From Pigmentiphaga litoralis (lineage in GTDB: Bacteria; Pseudomonadota; Gammaproteobacteria; Burkholderiales; Burkholderiaceae_B), in assembly GCF_014651835.1 (NCBI RefSeq), contig NZ_BMXQ01000001.1:3757049-3821048 (forward strand): DNA of 64,000 nt, given 5' to 3'. The notes beneath the pieces are model-generated. The model saw only the letters and a list, made by a program, of their open reading frames with translations. It made no database searches and was not told where the DNA came from. The translations under genes were made by a program, and so were the position numbers. Of this stretch, positions 18,081-28,409 are shown piece by piece. Every line of letters begins with the position of its first letter. Within the stretch, counting starts at the first letter, position 1.

Positions 18081-19534
18081 CAAAGTCGCATTCCTGATAA
18101 AGTTCTATATGTTGTCATGGCGAAATCATCAGTCATACCAGAGATAAAATCTACCACCAAATGGGCCCGCGCATTCCACTCAATGATGCTATTGGTACTA
18201 TTTTGCATTAGCCCAAGATCGTGCCGATACACCTTGAGATAGCGGGGCGGAAATAACTTCAACAATTTTGGCTCCAACAAAAACTTTCTTCCATTGGAAT
18301 CGGTGCTTTCTCCATCGCACACACGCTTAAAGTCCTTATCAGACAGCCTTAATAATGGACTAATTTGGTCCAGAAGCCCCGTTATCGCATTGAAGCCTGC
18401 AATTTCTACACGTTGAATAGACTCGTGTGTGTATACGTATTCACGGCAATAATCTTTTAGAACCTTAAGAATGAACCCGGGTGGTTCGCTTTCAGTGAGC
18501 AGCGGGCCCATGGTTCCCGTAGCGATCTCAGCCCCATTCTCGAGAAATCGCCTCGCCGTATATTGCACAATACCCGCATTCAAGATAGTGCGAAAATCTG
18601 TATATGTGTACTCATTCGTTGCCGACAGAGCGCGCATATTAGCCAACGCCTTCGCGATTTCGGCATGCATAGGAGCATCGGTTGCAAATTCTTTGGCTAA
18701 GTAACGCCTTTCAATTTCGCGCAAGGCAGGTTCTTGCTGGACTATTCCTTTTTCAAACGAATCTTCGAGATCACTTATGCAATATGCTATATCGTCCGCT
18801 GCTTCCATAATGTAGGCGAGTGGAAGGCGCCGAGGATTGGACTCAGTAAAATCATCCCAAATACATTGCACGATGGTCCATTCGGTCGAGAAAAAACCCA
18901 TTCGTTTAGCAAACCCAATGCGATCTGCTGGCGCACTGTTATGACTTCCGACGTACTTTAAAAACGCTCCTAGCGTAGTCTTCGTTAAATTCAATCCGAA
19001 TTCGTCCCGATTCCACTGCAGTTTGCTTACAACTCGAAGACCCTGAGGGTTGCCATCAAAGCGTCGAAAGTCATTCAATGCGTCGTCTAATGGGGACTCG
19101 TCTTTATCTCGCCAGTTGATCGCAGCTCGAAGACAAATTAAGCCGTTGCCAGAGAACCATTCCTGAATAGCGCTTTCGCCAAAGTGGCCGAACGGCGGAT
19201 TGCCAATATCATGCATCAGGCATGCAGTTTCGACGAAATTGACCAAGGCTCCTTGCTGCAATGCGGATAAAACCTGATTTTGCACCAAATTTTGACCAAT
19301 TTCATCGGCTATATACCGGCCTAATTGCGACACCTCCAGTGAGTGGGTAAGGCGACTGCGAACCGCTGCGTTGGGTTCCATTGAGAAGACTTGAGCTTTC
19401 TGTTGAAGTCGTCGGAATGCAGGACTAAAAAGCACGCGGCCACGATCGCTTTCGGACTCTGTTAGAATACTTCGGCCTGTCCTTGTGGACTGCCGCAAGC
19501 GATCATTGCTCAGAAGCTTTTGATAATCGATCAT
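18080..19534 (-). CDS. dGTPase (HD-superfamily deoxynucleoside triphosphate triphosphohydrolase)
   Basis: A 484-residue protein of the Dgt type, which hydrolyses dGTP to deoxyguanosine and triphosphate. The N-terminus has RGRVLFSPAFRRLQQKAQVF (about residues 31-50), the metal ligands are His64 in RSRLTHSLEVSQLGR, His108-Asp109 in CLMHDIGNPPFGHFGE and an aspartate in MEAADDIAY (about 243-251), and RFDGNPQGLRVVSKL is the second signature. Length matches E. coli Dgt (about 505). Bacterial dGTPases are known to protect against phages by draining dGTP. It follows the RarA-C-like gene by 38 bases and is coupled to the AEP-like gene, so all four island genes are probably one transcript. Base composition is well below the window's typical GC. 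Confidence 0.92.
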   Translation of the reverse strand: MIDYQKLLSNDRLRQSTRTGRSILTESESDRGRVLFSPAFRRLQQKAQVFSMEPNAAVRSRLTHSLEVSQLGRYIADEIGQNLVQNQVLSALQQGALVNFVETACLMHDIGNPPFGHFGESAIQEWFSGNGLICLRAAINWRDKDESPLDDALNDFRRFDGNPQGLRVVSKLQWNRDEFGLNLTKTTLGAFLKYVGSHNSAPADRIGFAKRMGFFSTEWTIVQCIWDDFTESNPRRLPLAYIMEAADDIAYCISDLEDSFEKGIVQQEPALREIERRYLAKEFATDAPMHAEIAKALANMRALSATNEYTYTDFRTILNAGIVQYTARRFLENGAEIATGTMGPLLTESEPPGFILKVLKDYCREYVYTHESIQRVEIAGFNAITGLLDQISPLLRLSDKDFKRVCDGESTDSNGRKFLLEPKLLKLFPPRYLKVYRHDLGLMQNSTNSIIEWNARAHLVVDFISGMTDDFAMTTYRTLSGMRL

Positions 19535-19572
19535 TATTGTTTTCCCGTAGCTTGTTCAACAAAACACAGTGC

Positions 19573-20484
19573 CTAATCTCTTAGAAGGCCGAACTTGCAG
19601 CCCTCGATCACTTCCTTCAGTGCAGCAGATTCAGACCTCACCTCATGTTGAATTCGCGCTATCACGTTGCGCCATAGATTCTGTGCGTCTTCTGGTGAAG
19701 ATTTAACGGTGGCAAATCGCCAGTACAATTCCGCGTCCCACCACAGCGATGGGTCTACGGCGTTCGTCTTGGCGCCCTCAAAGTAAAAACTCGACCAGCT
19801 CAATAGCGTTTCGGAAATCCGAAGATCCACCGCTGCACGACGAAATGCCAGCTTTCCTGGCTTTGTGTGTTTGTCTATTGCCACCCAGTAGGGAAACGGG
19901 GGCACGGTTGCATATGTCTCGGAGGCCAATGCTGGTTTCTCCGTGACGGTGAAGTACGTACCTGCGAGCACGAATGCCTTGTCCCACGGCCAACTCGCCT
20001 GTGAGAAAGCCCTCTTCGCAGCATAAACAAAGCTGTGATCCTCCGGGGGAGCAAGGTCGATCGCCCATCTAAAGAAGTCGTTTGGTCGCTCGCACGCTGC
20101 GGCAACGATCTTCAGAGCCTTACGCTCAGGTGCAAAATCGAGGACTGAGTAGTCGCCCTCAACCAGTGCGTGCGCGAGCGTGCCAAGACCAGCGGCACTT
20201 TTATTCTTAGTCTTCGATGCAATGCTGCTTAATCTCGCTATGCTGGGTGTGCTTTTAGCAAGCAATTTGGCATCCCGCCAACACTCTTCGAACAATATAA
20301 TTTGAGCACGACTGTTAAGCCAAGAAGAGTCTGACATCAAAGCTAGTTTGCCTGCCACTTTCTCTACAATTTCTATATTACCTCTGCGAACCGCTTTTTG
20401 TAGAGCCGACCGCAACAATGCTCTCAAATTCACCTCAAAACAGTTAGACTTCAAAATACTGTGTCCGTGCTGAACTTGCTTCAT
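19573..20484 (-). CDS. RarA/MgsA C-terminal-domain-like helical protein (no ATPase domain)
   Basis: A 303-residue, mostly helical protein, starting at the ATG at 20484 inside the end of the preceding gene (41-base overlap). Near the start is LLRSALQKAVRRGNIEIVEKVAGKLA, which resembles the LQKAIRRGxxxxALYWA helix pair of the replication-associated recombinase RarA/MgsA, and later DDH-free segments PNDFFRWAIDLAPPEDHSFVYAAKRAFSQ. No Walker motifs are present, so this is not a full AAA+ protein. A DNA- or replisome-docking role is inferred from the RarA parallel and from the dGTPase downstream. The similarity is weak and judged by eye. The start is uncertain because no ribosome site is visible; coupling to the upstream gene is likely. 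Confidence 0.55.
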   Translation of the reverse strand: MKQVQHGHSILKSNCFEVNLRALLRSALQKAVRRGNIEIVEKVAGKLALMSDSSWLNSRAQIILFEECWRDAKLLAKSTPSIARLSSIASKTKNKSAAGLGTLAHALVEGDYSVLDFAPERKALKIVAAACERPNDFFRWAIDLAPPEDHSFVYAAKRAFSQASWPWDKAFVLAGTYFTVTEKPALASETYATVPPFPYWVAIDKHTKPGKLAFRRAAVDLRISETLLSWSSFYFEGAKTNAVDPSLWWDAELYWRFATVKSSPEDAQNLWRNVIARIQHEVRSESAALKEVIEGCKFGLLRD

Positions 20485-21121
20485 ATGTGGCACCACACTT
20501 GCAATTTATTCTGCAGTGCCGTCTTATGACGTCCGTTCCGACCAGACTCTTGCCGAGGCTTCGAACTAAAGCATGCTGTGCTTTGTCAAAAATTTCCTCT
20601 GCATCTTTATTTAAGCTCGGGTAATCTAGAACGATTCTGTCCAATTTATCAGAAAATTTAATCACTTTAGTTGGAGTACGTATCACCAACATCTGATTAA
20701 AATCTCCTGCACTGAACCCCTCGTCCAGGCGATCGGCATCTGCGAAGTACCGGTCCTCATGTGACGTCGTGGTTTTCCATCGTGTCGGATTTGACCGAGT
20801 AATAAGCACACGAGTCTCTTCGTCCAAATCGTCGAGGAAGTCCAAGTCGAACGTAAACAGTACCGGACCATAAAGATTGATATTTGATATTCTTGAATGT
20901 ATGTCGACCGTGTCCAGAAATATATCGCCCCAAACTCCTAACTGTTGATCAAGTGCATCAGTGTATTGAACTGACTGCGGTAGACCCCGTTGTTCCACTA
21001 TTTGCCTTGATGCAAGTCCGCCTATCTCAAGGAGGCTGCAACTGGTTTTCACGCTGTTTGCATGATGTAGTCCTCTGACGCCATGCCGTTCAAGTATTGC
21101 CCGCACTTCTGGACCTTTCAT
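20444..21121 (-). CDS. ADP-ribosyltransferase/DarT-like protein, first gene of the island operon
   Basis: A 225-residue protein preceded by a strong ribosome site (GGTGAGGAG). The N-terminal half reads GVRGLHHANSVKTSCSLLE, IGGLASRQIVEQRG, VWGDIFLDTVDIHSR and NLYGPVLFTFDL. A histidine-asparagine pair leading into S..LLE.GGL.SR, then a display of a later block GDFNQMLVIRTPTKV, is the layout of DarT/DUF4433-like ADP-ribosyltransferases, which modify DNA or tRNA. The C-terminus has three clustered cysteines (CRINCKCG) that could bind zinc. I cannot confirm the catalytic glutamate, so it might be a non-catalytic sensor. No DarG-type antitoxin (macrodomain) is adjacent. It is the promoter-proximal gene of the four-gene island. 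Confidence 0.5.
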   Translation of the reverse strand: MKGPEVRAILERHGVRGLHHANSVKTSCSLLEIGGLASRQIVEQRGLPQSVQYTDALDQQLGVWGDIFLDTVDIHSRISNINLYGPVLFTFDLDFLDDLDEETRVLITRSNPTRWKTTTSHEDRYFADADRLDEGFSAGDFNQMLVIRTPTKVIKFSDKLDRIVLDYPSLNKDAEEIFDKAQHALVRSLGKSLVGTDVIRRHCRINCKCGATYEASSARTQYFEV

Positions 21122-21140
21122 ATTCGTCTCTCCTCACCTG

Positions 21141-21185
21141 TTCGTATTCGTAAGTATTTATACCTTGCTTGGTGAGTATTGGCAA
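21141..21185 (-). promoter_or_regulatory. Near-consensus sigma-70 promoter of the island operon, with tandem hexamer
   Basis: On the reverse strand TTGCCA (21185-21180) is followed after exactly 17 bases by TATAAA (21162-21157), upstream of the ATG at 21121. Immediately downstream, where transcription would start, is a tandem TACGAA-TACGAA (21152-21141), a possible operator. This is unusually good for a GC-rich genome and points to strong or repressible expression. Confidence 0.65.
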
Positions 21186-21340
21186 CAAACAGTGCGTGCG
21201 ATCCAAAACAGATTAGCTGGCCTCAAAGTACACTTAGCGCTGTGCACGAGTGTTTACTTAGCGCGGCTGACTAGATTAGCGTCTGTGCTTGCTTAGCAAT
21301 CTACCCAGACGATATTTGCACTGCGTGAACAACTGAAGCA

Positions 21341-21372
21341 AAAAAAGCCGTCTGTCGACGGCTTTTCTTTTC
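21341..21372. terminator. Bidirectional Rho-independent terminator after gyrB
   Basis: GCCGTC (21347-21352), loop TGTC, GACGGC (21357-21362), flanked by an A-run on the left and a T-run on the right, so that both strands end in a U-tract. It begins 14 bases beyond the gyrB stop and also separates gyrB from the island promoter. Confidence 0.85.
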
Positions 21373-21385
21373 AAACGGCGAACAC

Positions 21386-23956
<2,571 letters not shown>

Positions 23957-23996
23957 TTAAAAAACTACAAGACGATAGAAAGCAGACTGCGGCGCG

Positions 23997-25103
23997 TCAG
24001 ATGCGCATGGGCATCACGACGTACTTGAAGTCAGCGTTGTCGGGCAGCGTAATCAGCGCCGACGAGTTGGCGTCACCGACGCCCCACTGCACTGTTTCCG
24101 CTTTCAGGTTGCCCAGCACGTCGAGCAGGTAGCTGACGTTGAACCCGATATCGAGCGCCTCGAAACTGAAGTCGATATCGAGTTCTTCCTGCGCTTCTTC
24201 CTGTTCGGCGTTGCTGGCCGAGATTTTCAATACGTGATCGGCCATCTGCATCCGGACACCCTTGAACTTGTCGGTGGTCAGGATGGCGGCGCGCTGCAGG
24301 CTGCGTTGCAGGGCTTCGCGGGCGATCAGGAAATGCTTGGTGTAGCCGCTGGGGATCACGCGCTGGTAGTCGGGGAACTTGCCTTCGACCAGCTTGGAGA
24401 TCAGTTCGATTTCCGCAAAACGGAAACGGATCTGGTTGGCGGCCACGTCGATCTGGACGGGTTCTTCGGAATCATCCAGCAGGCGCAGCAGTTCCAGCAC
24501 GGTCTTGCGCGGAATGATGACTTCCTGCTTGGGCGATTCGGTCTCGGTCGTGACCGAGCAATAGGCCAGGCGGTGACCGTCGGTCGACACGCAGCGCACG
24601 TCAAAGCCGTCGATAACCAGCAGCATGCCATTCAGGTAATACCGGATGTCCTGCTGGGCCATTGCGAAATGGACCATGTTCAGCAGATGCTTGAACGACT
24701 TTTGCGTCATGGTGAGCGACGCATTCCAGGTCGCCGGCTGGGCGACCGTGGGGAATTCCTCGGCGGCAAGGGTCTGCAGCGCAAAGCGGCTCTTGCCGGA
24801 TTGCACGGACAGTTTCTTGTTCGCCAGCGACAGCGAAACGTCGCCCGTATCGGGCAGGGCGCGCAGGATGTCCAGCAGCTTGCGCGCCGCGACCGTCGTC
24901 GATTCAGACGCATCACCCACGCCGAAGTCGGCATGGGTGGTGATCTGAACCTCGATATCGGTCGATACGAACGACACGCGGCTGCCGTCCTTGCGCAACA
25001 GGATGTTGGCGAGGATGGGGAGCGTGTGCCGACGCTCCACGATCCCTGACACGGTCGCGAGCGGCTTGAGGAGGGCGTCGCGTGAGGCTTTCACCAATTG
25101 CAT
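23997..25103 (-). CDS. dnaN: DNA polymerase III beta sliding clamp
   Basis: A 368-residue clamp that tethers polymerase III to DNA. The ATG at 25103 (MQLVKASRDALLKPLATVSG) is preceded by AGAAGG at proper spacing; an in-frame TTG six bases upstream is less likely. Three repeated clamp domains are expected at this length. Family segments seen are ERRHTLPILANILL, YYLNGMLLVIDG, STDGHRLAYC and the C-terminal YVVMPMRI, whose last residues form part of the partner-binding cleft. It lies 169 bases after dnaA and 91 bases before gyrB. Confidence 0.97.
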   Translation of the reverse strand: MQLVKASRDALLKPLATVSGIVERRHTLPILANILLRKDGSRVSFVSTDIEVQITTHADFGVGDASESTTVAARKLLDILRALPDTGDVSLSLANKKLSVQSGKSRFALQTLAAEEFPTVAQPATWNASLTMTQKSFKHLLNMVHFAMAQQDIRYYLNGMLLVIDGFDVRCVSTDGHRLAYCSVTTETESPKQEVIIPRKTVLELLRLLDDSEEPVQIDVAANQIRFRFAEIELISKLVEGKFPDYQRVIPSGYTKHFLIAREALQRSLQRAAILTTDKFKGVRMQMADHVLKISASNAEQEEAQEELDIDFSFEALDIGFNVSYLLDVLGNLKAETVQWGVGDANSSALITLPDNADFKYVVMPMRI

Positions 25104-25141
25104 ATCCAATCCTTCTTGGGGTTGGTCGTTAAATAGGAGCC

Positions 25142-25150
25142 TGTGGATAA
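25142..25150 (+). promoter_or_regulatory. DnaA box TGTGGATAA between dnaA and dnaN
   Basis: A perfect 9-mer match to the DnaA recognition sequence (TTATCCACA on the reverse strand) in the 169-base dnaA-dnaN spacer. It may let DnaA regulate dnaN transcription. Confidence 0.7.
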
Positions 25151-25272
25151 CTCGAACATCAGCAAATCGTATTTTAAATCAACAGCTTGGTTGCTCTGCG
25201 GGGCGACCCTGCCGCAAGCGTGGCGCGAGTATGCCGAAGGACCATGTCATCCGTGCGCGTCACGGGCGGCGG

Positions 25273-26841
25273 TCAGCCCTTCAGCGTCTGTTCGAGGACA
25301 TGCAACGAGTGGTTCAGCTCGGCCTGTTTGGTCCGGGCTTCTGAAATCTTTCGTACGGCGTGCAATACGGTGGTGTGATCGCGGCCGCCAAACAGCTCGC
25401 CAATTTCCGGCAAGCTTTTCTGGGTCAGTTCCTTGGCCAAATACATGGCGATCTGCCTTGGCAGAGCGATATTGGCCGGCCGGCGCTTCGAATACATGTC
25501 AGCGACTTTGATCTTGTAGAAGTCGGCGACCGTTTTCTGAATGTTTTCCACGGTGATCTGCCCGTTGGATACCGACAGCAGATCCTTCAGGGCGTCCTTG
25601 CACACTTCCACGCCAATGGCGCGGCCGTGGAACTTGGCATAGGCCAGCACCTTGCGCAGCGCGCCTTCCAGTTCGCGCACATTGCTGCGCAAATGTTTGG
25701 CAATAAAGAATGCACATTCTTCGGGCAGCGGCATGCCTTCGGTTTCTGCTTTCTTGAGCAGAATGGCGACCCGCATTTCCAGTTCCGGCGGTTCAATCGC
25801 GCAGGTCAGACCGGAATCGAACCGCGAAATCAGGCGATCGTCGATACCGGCCAGTTCTTTTGGATAGGTGTCGCTGGTAATGATGATCTGCTTGCGCAGC
25901 GATACCAGCGCCTCGAACGCATAGAAGAATTCTTCTTGCGTGCGGTTCTTGCCCGAAAAGAACTGAATGTCGTCGATCAGCAGCAGATCGAGCGAATGGT
26001 AATACCGCTTGAATTCGTCAAACGCCTTGCGCTGATAGGCCTTGACCACGTCGGACACGAATTGTTCGGCGTGGATATACCGCACCCGGGCGCCGCTGTT
26101 GTCGGCCACCATGGAATTGCCGATCGCGTGGATCAGGTGGGTCTTGCCCAGCCCGACGCCGCCATATAGAAACAGGGGGTTATAGGACGTGCCGGGATTT
26201 TCGGCCACCTGCAACGCCGCGGCGCGAGCCAGCTGGTTGGCCTTGCCCGTCACGAAGTTGTCGAAGGTCAGGTCGACATTGAGACGCGAGCGCTCGTAAA
26301 TACCCGTGGCTTCGTTCAGATCAGACTTGGCGTTATGCACAGGCGCGCGAACACCGCCGCCATCGGACCCTTGCTGGCCGCCGCCATTGCTCGGACCTGT
26401 ATACGGGCCGGAGTAGGGGCCCGTCTGCTGCGCCGGCAGGTTGCCGTTGCCCTGGCCGTTATAGCTGGGGCCGTCGCCGGGATAGGTGGGCTGCTGGGCG
26501 CGCGGCTGCGAGGGCGCATGACTGTGCCCCTGGCTGGGCTGTTGCAGGTGCTGCAGGCCATTTTGCGACCGGGGCGGGGGAGGTTCGACCGCGCGAGGGG
26601 CGTCGAGCTCGAACTTCACCTGTATCGGCCGCTGGAACCATTCAGCCGCGATCGATTCGATGCGGCCGCAGTAGTTGCTGCGTACCCAGTCCATCTTGAA
26701 CCGGTTCGGCGCAGCCACACGCAAGACCCCGGCGGACTCGTCGAAGGCCACCGGAACGAGCGGCCGGATCCACGCACTGAATTGCTGTGGCGGCAGTTCG
26801 CGCTCGAGCGTCTGGGCGCAGGTTTGCCAAAAATCTTCCAT
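25273..26841 (-). CDS. dnaA: Chromosomal replication initiator DnaA
   Basis: A 522-residue AAA+ initiator. Domain I (1 to about 85) begins [20 protein letters not shown]. Domain II is a long Gln/Pro/Gly/Ser-rich linker (about residues 95-190). Domain III has the Walker [15 protein letters not shown] and Walker [11 protein letters not shown], and arginine-finger region [12 protein letters not shown]. Domain IV ends with the box-binding signature [15 protein letters not shown]. The length exceeds E. coli DnaA (467) because of domain II. It is first in the dnaA-dnaN-gyrB cluster and divergent from rpmH, with a DnaA box at 26979 in the spacer suitable for autoregulation. Confidence 0.98.
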   Translation of the reverse strand: MEDFWQTCAQTLERELPPQQFSAWIRPLVPVAFDESAGVLRVAAPNRFKMDWVRSNYCGRIESIAAEWFQRPIQVKFELDAPRAVEPPPPRSQNGLQHLQQPSQGHSHAPSQPRAQQPTYPGDGPSYNGQGNGNLPAQQTGPYSGPYTGPSNGGGQQGSDGGGVRAPVHNAKSDLNEATGIYERSRLNVDLTFDNFVTGKANQLARAAALQVAENPGTSYNPLFLYGGVGLGKTHLIHAIGNSMVADNSGARVRYIHAEQFVSDVVKAYQRKAFDEFKRYYHSLDLLLIDDIQFFSGKNRTQEEFFYAFEALVSLRKQIIITSDTYPKELAGIDDRLISRFDSGLTCAIEPPELEMRVAILLKKAETEGMPLPEECAFFIAKHLRSNVRELEGALRKVLAYAKFHGRAIGVEVCKDALKDLLSVSNGQITVENIQKTVADFYKIKVADMYSKRRPANIALPRQIAMYLAKELTQKSLPEIGELFGGRDHTTVLHAVRKISEARTKQAELNHSLHVLEQTLKG

Positions 26842-26978
26842 GAATCTCGCTAGAGGGGTCGGGCAGGTACAGGACGGGCAGCTTGCCTGGGCGGAGCCGA
26901 TGACTGCCGTACGCAGGGCTCACGCGAAGCGGTAAAACGCCGATCCGAAACGATCCATTCTACTCCTCCAGGACCAAG

Positions 26979-26987
26979 TTATCCACA
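26979..26987 (+). promoter_or_regulatory. DnaA box TTATCCACA between dnaA and rpmH
   Basis: A perfect DnaA 9-mer, 138 bases upstream of the dnaA start. Probably an autoregulatory site for dnaA. Confidence 0.75.
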
Positions 26988-27027
26988 GGGAAGCCACTAT
27001 TCCCCACGTCTTCAGGCGGCTGCGGCA

Positions 27028-27056
27028 TTGACAGACGCTCAGAAGTTTGATGAAAT
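27028..27056 (+). promoter_or_regulatory. Candidate rpmH promoter
   Basis: A perfect -35 box TTGACA (27028-27033), then 17 bases, then TGAAAT as a poor -10. It lies about 200 bases before rpmH. The -35 is convincing, the -10 is not. Confidence 0.4.
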
Positions 27057-27260
27057 GTAAGGCTGTCCGGAGTTTGGAGCGCTTGCTTGCGCCCAAATCG
27101 GACGAGAAGTCGCAGTAAAAGTCACCGCAAGAATCATCGGAAAGGCCCTGGGTTGGTAGCAGGCCTGCGGTTCCTGTCTTGTACGTTCACGTACTGGTAG
27201 ATGGGGGCGGCAGCGAGCTAGGCAATACTCCGGGGCGGCCAACCACCAACCGGAATCGTC

Positions 27261-27395
27261 ATGAAACGTACTTATCAGCCTTCAGTTACCCGCCGCAAGC
27301 GCACCCACGGTTTCCGTGTGCGCATGTCCACCCGTGCAGGCCGCGCGATCATCAACGCGCGCCGCGCCAAGGGCCGCAAGCGCCTGGCTGTATAA
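27261..27395 (+). CDS. rpmH: Ribosomal protein bL34
   Basis: A 44-residue basic protein of the large ribosomal subunit. It reads [18 protein letters not shown]..., ending [11 protein letters not shown], the complete family from end to end. It heads the conserved rpmH-rnpA-yidD-yidC-mnmE cluster, divergent from dnaA. Confidence 0.98.
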   Translation: MKRTYQPSVTRRKRTHGFRVRMSTRAGRAIINARRAKGRKRLAV

Positions 27396-27487
27396 ACGCC
27401 ACGTCCACACGGGGTGTCCGTGCCTTGGCGGGCGTGTCTTGCCGCTGAACAGAACAGGTATGGGATCAACCACCTCGTGACCAGGTC

Positions 27488-27979
27488 ATGTCGTTGACAT
27501 CGCGCGCGTCGTTTCCCGGCACAGCGCGGCTGCGTAGTCCGGCGGAATTCGCCCCTGCGCTAAAAGGGCGCCGCCTTGCAAGAGGGGCGCTTTTTGTTTT
27601 GAGCGTCGCACCTGCGGGTGCCGACGCCACGATGGCCGATCCTGCGGCGGCGCCCCAGGCGCGCCTGGGCCTGGTCATCGGCAAACGCTATGCACCCCTG
27701 TCGGTCAGCAGGAACGCGATTAAACGCGTGATCCGGGAAGCCTTCCGCCACAAGCGGCTGGCTCTGCCTGCGGGCGACTACGTGGTGCGGCTGCACACGC
27801 GGATCCCGTCTGTCTCGTTGACCGCGCTCAAGCACATGACCCGTCTGGAGATGGACGGGCATTGGCTGCGCGCGGCCCGGGCCAGTCGTGCCGACCGCCC
27901 ACCCGAACCCCGCCCGCGGGCCGTGGACAACGCAGTGACGCCCGACAAAGGTGCGGAACGTGATGGAACTCGTGTCTGA
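27488..27979 (+). CDS. rnpA: Ribonuclease P protein component
   Basis: A 163-residue basic protein that assists the RNA subunit of RNase P in tRNA 5' maturation. The signature [20 protein letters not shown] followed by KRVIREAFR is at about residues 59-87. The start ATG at 27488 gives [21 protein letters not shown], with the usual 'R..F' beginning. There are an Ala/Gly/Asp-rich insertion (about 45-57) and a Pro/Arg tail beyond the core, making it longer than E. coli RnpA (119). It overlaps yidD by 17 bases. Confidence 0.95.
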   Translation: MSLTSRASFPGTARLRSPAEFAPALKGRRLARGALFVLSVAPAGADATMADPAAAPQARLGLVIGKRYAPLSVSRNAIKRVIREAFRHKRLALPAGDYVVRLHTRIPSVSLTALKHMTRLEMDGHWLRAARASRADRPPEPRPRAVDNAVTPDKGAERDGTRV

Positions 27980-28346
27980 ACAGGATGCCCAAGCTCAGCA
28001 GGACGCCCAGGGCCAGGCTGCAGAAGGCCAGGGCGGCGGCCTTCCTCGTGGATCGACGCCGCTGCGGCGCCTGCTGATATGGCCTATCCGTTTCTACCGT
28101 TATTTCCTGAGCCCCTGGATCGGCCAGTCCTGCCGGTTCACGCCCACCTGCTCCGTGTACACGATGGAAGCCATCGAGACGCATGGCGCGGGGGCCGGCG
28201 TGTATCTGGGGTTCAAGCGTATTTGCCGGTGCCACCCGTTTTCTCCGGGTGGTCTGGATCCCGTGCCGCCCGTGCCCGGCGCAGCTGGCCGACGCACTGC
28301 CGACACATCCTCCACCGATCATTCCACTTCCAAGCCGCCTGTATGA
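27963..28346 (+). CDS. yidD: Membrane protein insertion efficiency factor YidD
   Basis: A 127-residue protein counted from the ATG at 27963; a GTG at 27951 is also possible. The family core (about residues 36-105) is [40 protein letters not shown] and [19 protein letters not shown], with the conserved cysteines. YidD is a small peripheral membrane protein that helps YidC insert proteins. It carries an unusual N-terminal extension rich in Gln, Ala and Gly ([19 protein letters not shown]); the more usual start would be near the core. It overlaps rnpA and precedes yidC by 63 bases. Confidence 0.93.
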   Translation: MELVSEQDAQAQQDAQGQAAEGQGGGLPRGSTPLRRLLIWPIRFYRYFLSPWIGQSCRFTPTCSVYTMEAIETHGAGAGVYLGFKRICRCHPFSPGGLDPVPPVPGAAGRRTADTSSTDHSTSKPPV

Positions 28347-28409
28347 GATCTGTCAGCTCAAGGCAGCTAAACTAGCGGACTTTGCCGCGACGACTGGAAC
28401 CAACCGTCC

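Larger units (their letters stand above)
26842..27260. other. dnaA-rpmH divergent intergenic region
   Basis: About 420 bases with no gene. It has a single perfect DnaA box (26979-26987) and a candidate rpmH promoter. Because only one box is present, it does not look like a full oriC; in several Burkholderiales the origin is elsewhere, near mnmG. Confidence 0.6.

Noticed and set aside
26842-27260. dnaA-rpmH spacer as the main oriC
   Set aside because: Only one DnaA box and no AT-rich unwinding region are visible; richer clusters lie near 48 kb and 57-59 kb.
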